Below are positions 1 through 4,577 of a stretch of 7,837 bases of DNA, in pieces. The position numbers and the translations under genes were made by a program. Numbering within the stretch: the first letter of the stretch is position 1; every line of letters starts with the position of its first letter. The DNA is from Armatimonadota bacterium (GTDB lineage Bacteria > Armatimonadota > Armatimonadia > Armatimonadales > Armatimonadaceae): positions 1 to 7,837 of the forward strand of contig JACMMA010000775.1 in assembly GCA_014379275.1 (NCBI GenBank), given 5' to 3'. The notes under the pieces were generated by a model. That model saw only the letters and a program-made list of their open reading frames with translations. It was not told the origin of the DNA and did not search any database.

Positions 1-332
1 AGAACGATGTCGCCGGTCGCCTCGATGCGTCCCAGTCCTTCCTCAAAAACCATCCGGTCGGCGCGGAGCGAAACGTCCCCCCAGAGAAGTCGCACATCGC
101 CGGCGAGTTCGATACGACTGGGCGAACCGATGCCGCCGCTTCCGCCGCCGGAAAAAGTCACCTCCTTGTTTTTCGATTTGAGTGTAAACTGCGGGAGTAG
201 TTTTCCCTGTGGTGATTCGGTAGTCGTTGCCTCCTGCGCGGCTACTCGCGGAGCGAGCCCGGTGATCAAAAGTATGAGGGCGATAAACGAGCGGGCTAAC
301 AGGAAAGTGATCCTCCGAAGAGGCGTCGCCAC
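1..332 (-). CDS. Exported OstA/LptA-like protein, N-terminal part (runs off window)
   Basis: The minus strand carries an open frame from a GTG at 332 to the window edge, 110 codons without a stop. Residues 1-32 form a good Sec signal peptide: basic start (PLRR), hydrophobic core (FIALILLITGLA) and a VAA|Q cleavage site. After a polar linker comes an OstA/LptA-type pattern: an IELAGDVRL strand near 74-82, then ADRMVFEEG and GRIEATGDIV near 91-110. These are the repeating beta-jellyroll strands of proteins that bind or transport lipopolysaccharide in the periplasm. The frame starts inside the last 37 nt of the upstream FAD-oxidase gene, so the two are probably translationally coupled. GTG is the only standard start giving a full signal peptide. 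A CTG nine bases after a GGAGG (313-317 on the plus strand) would also give a signal peptide but is a rare start. The class (LptA, an LptC-like protein or the LptD N-domain) cannot be decided from this fragment. Confidence 0.72.
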   Translation of the reverse strand, partial: MATPLRRITFLLARSFIALILLITGLAPRVAAQEATTTESPQGKLLPQFTLKSKNKEVTFSGGGSGGIGSPSRIELAGDVRLLWGDVSLRADRMVFEEGLGRIEATGDIV

Positions 333-1744
333 AAATCGGTCTGGAGAAGGTTCTCGGGGTCGGTGCGATGTTTCATGGCGATAAACCGCGCGACTCGCTC
401 CTCGGCTAAAAAAGCGGTGATGCGCGACGGATGCAGTGTCGAATCTTTGGCAAAGTAGTGACGGCCCCCGGCGGCAATCGTGACCGCATCGAGGTCGGCG
501 GCGAGTTGCCACAACCGGTCGCGGTTCGAGGCGGTGACCTTGAAATCGAGCGCGAGCGAGTAGCCGTCGGTTGCGTAACTCATTAGAAAATTGTCGGCGC
601 GGTGCCGCTTGAAGACCGAAAGGTAGGGGAAAAGCCGGTGCTTGTGGCACAGGCGGATCTGCTCACGGAACGCTTTCAATGCGGTTTCTTTCGGGATCTG
701 TGTTTGATACTGGATTAGACCGCCGTCCCCGTAGGCACGTTTCCAGTTCGGTACATAATCCAGTAAAAAGTTCGCGCCCGCGAAGGTATCCACAACCGCC
801 TTGCCGGACGAGAACGCGCCCGCGTTGTAGCGCAGGGCGGATAGCAGGCGCATCCCGGTGTCATTCACCCACGGCTTGAGTAGCCGCCACAGCGTTGATT
901 TCGGCACCAGACCGAATACCGTATCGCCCAGGTCCTGACGCTCGACGCGCAGCGACTGCGCCGGGTTCGGGTCCTCGCCTGGCGCGAAAAAGATCGCGTC
1001 CTGCACCAGACCGCGCCCCAGATCGTCGCCGGACGCGAACGTATCTATCCACCCGACGGCATAATCCGCGCCCCGTGCGATCCGTTCGTCGGTTACGGAG
1101 AACATTTCGGCGAGGTTTTTTGCGGCGAACTGGCGCACGTGAAGTAAACCGCTCGAAACGGGCATCATCTGCAGGACTATCTTTGTGAACACGCCCAGAA
1201 CGCCGAAACCGCCGATCGCCGCGTAGAAAAGATCACGGTTTTCGTTTTCGGGGGTGCACGTAACGACCTCGCCCGTCGCGGGGAGGAGGATGTCGAACGA
1301 TAGCGTGTGCTCCCCGAGAGTACCCTGCTTGAAATGGTTTTTGCCGTGGATGTTCATGGCGAGCGCACCGCCGATGGTTGGGTACATGGTGCCGGACACC
1401 ACGGGGGGGAGCCACCCGTCGCCGATGACGTACTGCCATAAATCGCGCACGGTGGCGCCCGGCTCTAGCGTGATAATACCGGTCAGCGGGTCCCAATCAA
1501 GGATGCGTTTCAGGCGCGTCAGGTCCAGCGCGATTGCCTCCGCAAGGTATGCCGCGTCACCGTAGGAGCGGCCCGCACCGCGCGGAGCCACCGGGACATG
1601 GTGTGCCCGCGCTATATCGAACACGTCGCGGATGCCGTCCACCGTGGACGGGCGGTACAAATATCCGGTGGCACGGTCCGCGCCGCCGAACCCTTCCACG
1701 GTCTCGATACGGTCTCGCGGCAAAATCGAGAAGGAATCCGTCAT
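296..1744 (-). CDS. dprE1: DprE1-like FAD-dependent decaprenylphosphoryl-ribose 2'-oxidase homologue
   Basis: A 482-aa protein of the vanillyl-alcohol-oxidase/PCMH flavoprotein superfamily. In mycobacteria DprE1 oxidises the 2'-OH of decaprenyl-phosphoryl-ribose to a keto intermediate. Shared landmarks: PRGAGRSYGD (54-63, FAD pyrophosphate loop without the histidine used for covalent FAD in related oxidases); PPVVSGTMYPTIGGALAMNIHGKNH (split here: PPVVSGT at 113, IHGKNH at 132-137); W-KRAYG-GGLIQYQ (334-347); LSVFK (375-379); GGRHYFAKDS (427-435) holding the counterpart of catalytic Lys418; and a C-terminal DPENLLQTDLWRRL. The length is close to the 461 aa of the mycobacterial enzyme. The position matching its Cys387 is Ala398, and that matching Asn385 is Ser396. 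The ATG at 1744 overlaps the stop of the upstream reductase as ATGA, which fixes the start; the open frame continues upstream only as a shadow of that gene. The substrate is inferred from the reductase partner and could be another polyprenyl-phosphate sugar. Confidence 0.88.
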   Translation of the reverse strand: MTDSFSILPRDRIETVEGFGGADRATGYLYRPSTVDGIRDVFDIARAHHVPVAPRGAGRSYGDAAYLAEAIALDLTRLKRILDWDPLTGIITLEPGATVRDLWQYVIGDGWLPPVVSGTMYPTIGGALAMNIHGKNHFKQGTLGEHTLSFDILLPATGEVVTCTPENENRDLFYAAIGGFGVLGVFTKIVLQMMPVSSGLLHVRQFAAKNLAEMFSVTDERIARGADYAVGWIDTFASGDDLGRGLVQDAIFFAPGEDPNPAQSLRVERQDLGDTVFGLVPKSTLWRLLKPWVNDTGMRLLSALRYNAGAFSSGKAVVDTFAGANFLLDYVPNWKRAYGDGGLIQYQTQIPKETALKAFREQIRLCHKHRLFPYLSVFKRHRADNFLMSYATDGYSLALDFKVTASNRDRLWQLAADLDAVTIAAGGRHYFAKDSTLHPSRITAFLAEERVARFIAMKHRTDPENLLQTDLWRRLFGGSLSC

Positions 1745-2490
1745 ATGTTCATTTTCTGGAAGAGGGCGGAGGGAATCGCCCGGATGATCGCCATGACGTA
1801 CCGCCAAATGCCGGGAACATACGCGACGCGCGTCCCTCGCTCGCTCGCGGCGACAATCTGACGGGCGGCTTCCTCGGCGGGGATTATCAGGGGCAGTTTG
1901 TCCAGGCCGCGTGTCATGGGAGTATCTACCGGTCCGGGCTTGATCGTGACGACGCGGACGCCGACCCGCCCGACGCGGTTGCGTAGCGATTCCAGATAGG
2001 TTTCGAGTGCGGCTTTCGATGTGCAGTACACCGGCTGTCCGCGTCGCCCGCGGTCCCCGGCGACCGAACCGATTCCCACTATTGTCCCCGCACCCGTCGC
2101 GGCGAAACGTACCGCCGCTTCGTTGAGCCATGCGACCGCGCCGAGAACGTTGACCTCGATCATGGCGCGGTCTTTGGCGAAATCGAACTCATCCACGGCG
2201 ATGCGCGGCATCACGCCCGCCGCGTAAAAAATGGCGTCCAATCCACCGAGGTCGCGGCAGACTTGCTGGAAAAGTGCCGGGATGTCGCCGAAGTCGGAAA
2301 CATCATGCGGATAAACGAACGCGGTTCCACCCGCCGCACGGATCGTTTCCGCCAGAGCGTTCAGTTCGCTTTCTCGCCGCGCGATCAGCGCGACCACGCA
2401 ACCGCCACGTGCCAGTTGTTTCGCCGTTTCCGCACCGATCCCCGACGATGCCCCGACGATGATCGCCCGCCCAAACCGTTTGCCCGCCAC
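1741..2490 (-). CDS. dprE2: DprE2-like short-chain dehydrogenase (keto-pentose reductase homologue)
   Basis: A 249-aa classical SDR. The nucleotide loop GASSGIG lies at 13-19, Asn114 is in EVNVLG, Ser142 in GIGSVAGDRGRR, and the Tyr155-x-x-x-Lys159 pair in YCTSK. The C-terminal pattern (IWRYVMAIIRAIP then FQKMNI) closely matches mycobacterial DprE2 (FRYVMMVLRHIP, FRKLPI), as do the RPG/KPG and AGERVRR/AGDRGRR segments. DprE2 reduces the 2'-keto lipid-pentose with NADH to the arabinose epimer, completing the reaction begun by the downstream oxidase. The GTG at 2490 is preferred: a GGAGG lies about 15 nt upstream and a TACAAT box (2518-2523) would start transcription near 2511. A TTG at 2580 would add 30 basic residues encoded largely by the palindromic element and upstream of that promoter. 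The order reductase-then-oxidase is the reverse of the mycobacterial order. Function by homology; substrate inferred. Confidence 0.87.
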   Translation of the reverse strand: MAGKRFGRAIIVGASSGIGAETAKQLARGGCVVALIARRESELNALAETIRAAGGTAFVYPHDVSDFGDIPALFQQVCRDLGGLDAIFYAAGVMPRIAVDEFDFAKDRAMIEVNVLGAVAWLNEAAVRFAATGAGTIVGIGSVAGDRGRRGQPVYCTSKAALETYLESLRNRVGRVGVRVVTIKPGPVDTPMTRGLDKLPLIIPAEEAARQIVAASERGTRVAYVPGIWRYVMAIIRAIPSALFQKMNI

Positions 2491-2517
2491 TTTTGGTTTC
2501 GTCCGCCTCCGACCTTT

Positions 2518-2523
2518 ATTGTA
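2518..2523 (-). promoter_or_regulatory. Candidate -10 box for the dprE2-dprE1-ostA-like cluster
   Basis: TACAAT on the minus strand, 28 nt before the GTG at 2490. Transcription starting about seven bases downstream would give a leader of about 20 nt containing the GGAGG. No convincing -35 is seen at 16-18 nt upstream. The box lies just outside the left arm of the palindromic element, so the cluster would not depend on transcription through that element. Confidence 0.33.
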
Positions 2524-2554
2524 TCGCGTGACGTCTTTAGGATGTGATTGCTTT

Positions 2555-2814
2555 TTGTTGTCCTTCCCGGACGGGGCCAACGCATCGTTGGATCGGTTTC
2601 ACCTGCGGTGCTTGTTACTGTTTGGTGGTTGTGGGTCGGTCCTTTCCCGCGAATGCGCCGATGCCGGTTTCACACGGAGTGTGTAAACCGGCATCGGCGC
2701 ATTCGCGGGAAAACAGCAAGGGCAGACTCGAATCGCGGAATACCTATCATAGAAACAGCACCGCAGGTGAAACCGATCCAACGATGCGTTGGCCCCGTCC
2801 GGGAAGGACAACAA
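2555..2814. repeat. Nested palindromic element with 58-bp perfect inverted arms
   Basis: Positions 2555-2612 and 2757-2814 are exact reverse complements over 58 bp. Each arm contains its own hairpin: CCAACG-CAT-CGTTGG at 2577-2591 and CCAACG-ATG-CGTTGG at 2778-2792. Between the arms sit 30 nt (2613-2642), a central hairpin (2643-2712) and 44 nt (2713-2756). The element fills the gap between the lipoprotein stop (2842) and the dprE2-like promoter. It has no convincing coding capacity; the short open frames across it are mirror images caused by the inverted arms. No clear target-site duplication is visible. The layout fits a MITE with long terminal repeats, or a REPIN-like pair of REP hairpins in opposite orientation. 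As RNA it would fold into a long duplex that could end or process the lipoprotein transcript. Confidence 0.9.
2643..2712. repeat. Central 70-nt hairpin of the palindromic element
   Basis: Positions 2643-2670 pair perfectly with 2685-2712 (28 bp). After one unpaired T (2684), the stem continues as CACAC/GTGTG (2671-2675 with 2679-2683), closed by a GGA loop. The result is a 33-bp stem with a single bulge. It lies between the outer arms and is unrelated to them in sequence. Downstream of the lipoprotein gene it could also serve as a strong RNA barrier, but it has no T-tract. Confidence 0.88.
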
Positions 2815-2841
2815 CAAAGTAAGTGAGATTCCCTGACAGAC

Positions 2842-3855
2842 TTACAGAAATCGGGGTAGGGTATGGGGCGTCGGCTCGCCGTTGTTCGTGGAAACGGATA
2901 CTACGCCCGTCGAAGGCGAATCGGCTGTATAGGTGACGACCACGATGACCGGGATGGTTATATTTGTGCGCACGATGTCATACCGAATCGTCCGCGTCCC
3001 CGACTCGGGGACCATGTTCCGGTTGTTTACCGGGTCCAGAACGATATTATCGGGAACAACGCTGTAAACGTTCCCGCCGCCTTCCGGTGTGATGGTGTAA
3101 AGGCCGGTAGTGATCGTAACCAGGCGCGTCGCTCGCTCGGTGATGATGGAGGAGGTACCCGTACTTCGTCCGACGCCGCCGATGGTCAGGTCATATGTCA
3201 GGGTGGACGAGACGCCGTCCTTGTTAACTTCGAGGTTCGTCAGCGAAGTCGAACCGTTGATGGCCCGACCGTTGATGGTCACATCGGTGAAGACCACGCT
3301 ACCGGTCCGGGCGACGCGATTCCGGGTGATCGTAAATACGCCGCTGACCTCGCGACCGCCGGGTGCTGTCACCGGGGTGGTGCCGTAATCGACGGTGACG
3401 ACGAACCCATCTTCGGTTCGCTCCGTGGAAACGACCGGGTACTCGCCCTCCGCCCGCGTAACCGAACGCCCGCCTTCGGATTCCGTCAAATACGAGACCG
3501 GTTCCAGCGCGCCGTTCGTCGCTATACCCGATTGATCGCTGGCATCCGCCGCCGTCGCTTCGTCCTGTGTCAGGACAGCAGACGTGGTGGTTCCGGTGCC
3601 AGTACTTCCTGTTGTTGGACCGCCGTTGTTTGCCGTATCTGTCGTGCCACTTGCCGTTTCATCCGAAGTCGTCGAGCCGCCGCCGGTGCCATCGTTCCCC
3701 GTCGTCTCTGGCGTTGACGAACCGGCGGTTTCGGTGGCAGGAAGCAAGGAAGAACTGCTTCCGTCACCGCCGCACCCCGTCACAACAAGACCGGCCCCAA
3801 CGCCTACAAGCCACAGTGCCGCGAGCCGCGGCATCCATCTAACGTGCTGTCGCAT
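2842..3855 (-). CDS. Predicted lipoprotein with Thr/Gly/Ser-rich linker and beta-rich domain
   Basis: A 337-aa protein of unknown function. The N-terminus (basic MRQHVRWMPR, then a hydrophobic stretch) ends in the lipobox VVTGC, so Cys28 should be lipidated and the protein membrane-anchored. Residues 29-95 are a low-complexity linker rich in Thr, Gly, Ser and Asn. Residues about 115-337 are rich in alternating beta-strand patterns, including FVVTVDYG followed by GGREVSGVFTITR and GSVVFTDVTINGRAINGS (151-201). A 'DYG...GR..SG...I' arrangement of this kind occurs in uncharacterised secreted lipoproteins of several phyla; a role in surface structure or adhesion is only a guess. The ATG at 3855 is chosen because GAGGAG lies nine bases upstream; a TTG 24 nt earlier also opens the frame. 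The palindromic element lies 28 nt after the stop, separating it from the downstream cluster. Confidence 0.8.
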   Translation of the reverse strand: MRQHVRWMPRLAALWLVGVGAGLVVTGCGGDGSSSSLLPATETAGSSTPETTGNDGTGGGSTTSDETASGTTDTANNGGPTTGSTGTGTTTSAVLTQDEATAADASDQSGIATNGALEPVSYLTESEGGRSVTRAEGEYPVVSTERTEDGFVVTVDYGTTPVTAPGGREVSGVFTITRNRVARTGSVVFTDVTINGRAINGSTSLTNLEVNKDGVSSTLTYDLTIGGVGRSTGTSSIITERATRLVTITTGLYTITPEGGGNVYSVVPDNIVLDPVNNRNMVPESGTRTIRYDIVRTNITIPVIVVVTYTADSPSTGVVSVSTNNGEPTPHTLPRFL

Positions 3856-3868
3856 ACCAAAATGCTCC

Positions 3869-3931
3869 TCATCTAACAAGGTTCGCAGACATGATTGTTG
3901 CGTGTTGTAGTGCGGACGTTTGGGGAGTCAA
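3869..3931 (-). other. Possible 20-codon upstream ORF with consensus Shine-Dalgarno
   Basis: On the minus strand a ten-base AAGGAGGTGA (3938-3947), a perfect match to the usual anti-Shine-Dalgarno, is followed after six bases by TTG (3931). The frame (LTPQTSALQHATIMSANLVR) ends at TGA 3869-3871, which touches the GAGGAG used by the lipoprotein start at 3855. The layout resembles a coupled leader peptide. It conflicts with the promoter reading below, because the TTG would be part of the -35 box; only transcription from further upstream could include it. Confidence 0.2.
3904..3931 (-). promoter_or_regulatory. Candidate sigma-70-type promoter of the lipoprotein gene
   Basis: On the minus strand TTGACT (3926-3931) is followed after 16 nt by TACAAC (3904-3909). 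This is the best -35/-10 pair in the window and would start transcription near 3897, giving a leader of about 40 nt that contains the GAGGAG of the lipoprotein gene. Confidence 0.5.
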
Positions 3932-4004
3932 GAATGTTCACCTCCTTCCCGTCGGGGAGTAAGAGAGGACAACAGTTCGGGCACGTTAACCAATAAGACT
4001 ACGC

Positions 4005-4054
4005 CGCGCCGACAAAAAGCGGAAACGTCGGCGCGAAAAGTTTCCTGTTTCGCG
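4005..4054. repeat. Two overlapping inverted repeats in the divergent intergenic region
   Basis: CGCGCCGAC (4005-4013) pairs with GTCGGCGCG (4027-4035) around a 13-nt loop. CGCGAAA (4032-4038) pairs with TTTCGCG (4048-4054) around a 9-nt loop. The two stems share 4032-4035, so as RNA they exclude each other. They lie just upstream of the candidate -10 box at 4066, between the divergent lipoprotein and small-protein genes. They could be protein-binding sites or part of a regulatory RNA fold; nothing in the sequence decides. Confidence 0.45.
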
Positions 4055-4065
4055 GGCGAATGTTG

Positions 4066-4098
4066 TATACTGCAAACATAAAACAAACATATGTTTGC
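4066..4098 (+). promoter_or_regulatory. Candidate promoter -10 box with palindromic operator
   Basis: TATACT (4066-4071) lies 55 nt upstream of the ATG at 4126, with no good -35. Overlapping the predicted transcription start are CAAACATA (4073-4080), the same CAAACATA again 11 bp later (4084-4091), and the inverted TATGTTTG. The second copy and its inverse form a perfect 14-bp palindrome, CAAACATATGTTTG (4084-4097). A dimeric repressor bound here would block the promoter. The palindrome resembles the Gram-positive LexA box (CGAACATATGTTCG) at 12 of 14 positions, but its core is AAAC/GTTT rather than GAAC/GTTC. Confidence 0.45.
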
Positions 4099-4125
4099 TA
4101 TATCGAAAGGAGACAGACGCTAACC

Positions 4126-4398
4126 ATGGGTAAACGCGGACCTTCCCCCGGCGCGAAATATTCTCGCCGTGCGCCCGCCGCCGGGGACATCGTGATTTCA
4201 AACAACCGGCAACTGGTGCATGCGCAACACTTTTGTGATCGCCTGGATGCGGTTCTGGTACAGATCGAACGCGGCGACTATCCGGCAGACCTACTCGCCC
4301 CGCAGGTTCTGGATAAGTTGCACCAGTATACGGAAGCAGTTCAGCATAGCATCATCGAGGGCATCGAGCGGTTCTACGACAAGAACCGTTATGAGTGA
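4126..4398 (+). CDS. Small basic/helical protein of unknown function
   Basis: A 90-aa protein I do not recognise. Residues 1-17 are basic and flexible (MGKRGPSPGAKYSRR), resembling a nucleic-acid-binding tail; residues about 25-86 look helical, with a LDKLHQYTEAVQHSIIEGIERFYDKN segment that could form a coiled coil (here given as LDKLHQYTEAV and IIEGIERFYDKN). There is no signal peptide or membrane segment, so it should be cytoplasmic. The ATG at 4126 is preferred to one at 4060 because a GGAGA lies 12 nt upstream and the 4060 start would precede the candidate transcription start and operator. The start motif MGKRGPSP recalls phage terminase small subunits (MGRRGPKP), but the rest does not fit. 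A 14-bp palindromic operator upstream suggests tight repression. It diverges from the lipoprotein gene. Confidence 0.62.
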   Translation: MGKRGPSPGAKYSRRAPAAGDIVISNNRQLVHAQHFCDRLDAVLVQIERGDYPADLLAPQVLDKLHQYTEAVQHSIIEGIERFYDKNRYE

Positions 4399-4441
4399 TG
4401 CCTGGCAGTCCGGTTTATTCGAGAATCAAAACTCTCAATAG
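4391..4441 (+). CDS. Possible 16-aa peptide overlapping the end of the small gene
   Basis: ATG at 4391 overlaps the stop of the preceding gene (ATGAGTGA) in another frame and reads MSDAWQSGLFENQNSQ before TAG at 4439-4441. The overlap would allow reinitiation by ribosomes finishing the 90-aa gene. QSGLF fits the loose Q-x-x-L-F pattern of sliding-clamp-binding peptides. The hairpin at 4403-4453 lies within this frame, which argues equally for plain 3' untranslated sequence. Such a short frame may be chance. Confidence 0.18.
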   Translation: MSDAWQSGLFENQNSQ

Positions 4442-4453
4442 GTCGGACTGCCA
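4403..4453. terminator. Hairpin between convergent genes, possible bidirectional terminator
   Basis: TGGCAGTCCG (4403-4412) pairs exactly with CGGACTGCCA (4444-4453). The 31-nt loop holds a small GAGA/TCTC stem. It lies right after the plus-strand small gene and beyond the 3' end of the minus-strand Spy-like gene. There is no T-tract, so it is not a textbook intrinsic terminator. Confidence 0.4.
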
Positions 4454-4577
4454 CTAATCCAATATCTCCATTCTCCCCGCGGTCAGCGTTTCGCTCCCTT
4501 TCTTATCCGTGCCGGGTATCACGACGGCGTTTCCTTCGGCTAAATCCGTGAATGCTATCCGCGAGCCGGTCGGGCAA
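4454..4577 (-). other. Orphan reading frame, possible DUF5666-like C-terminal fragment
   Basis: Just beyond the Spy-like stop the minus strand stays open in a second frame to TAG at 4454-4456, reading GSRIAFTDLAEGNAVVIPG then TDKKGSETLTAGRMEILD. The pattern 'F-DL-x-x-G-x-x-V-x-V-x-G...L-x-A-x-x-x-x-I' resembles the second half of the OB-like fold of DUF5666-type proteins. The frame is in phase with the Spy-like gene if one base is lost from a run of six C (six G at 4600-4605 on the plus strand). A stand-alone reading from ATG 4609 would give 51 aa overlapping the Spy-like gene. It may be a frameshifted extension, a gene remnant or chance. Confidence 0.3.

Noticed and set aside
7..384. Plus-strand open frame of 125 codons at the left edge
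   Set aside because: It is antisense to the FAD-oxidase end and the OstA-like gene, with a Ser/Arg-rich low-information product; the minus-strand frames carry recognisable motifs.
2491..2580. N-terminal extension of the DprE2-like protein from TTG 2580
   Set aside because: The extra 30 residues are basic, partly encoded by the palindromic element, upstream of the candidate -10 box, and absent from the DprE2 pattern.
2643..2712. Central hairpin as an integron attC site
   Set aside because: It has a single bulged base and lacks the GTTRRRY/RYYYAAC core boxes and paired bulges; no integrase or cassette genes are nearby.
2599..2817. Small open frames on both strands across the palindromic element sharing an FPDGANASLDRFHLRC stretch
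   Set aside because: The shared peptide is produced by the inverted arms being read in both directions; there is no ribosome-binding site or other coding signal.
2863..3717. Plus-strand open frame of 284 codons
   Set aside because: It is antisense to the lipoprotein gene; its Arg/Asp/Gly-rich product matches nothing, whereas the minus-strand frame has a lipobox, a ribosome-binding site and a promoter.
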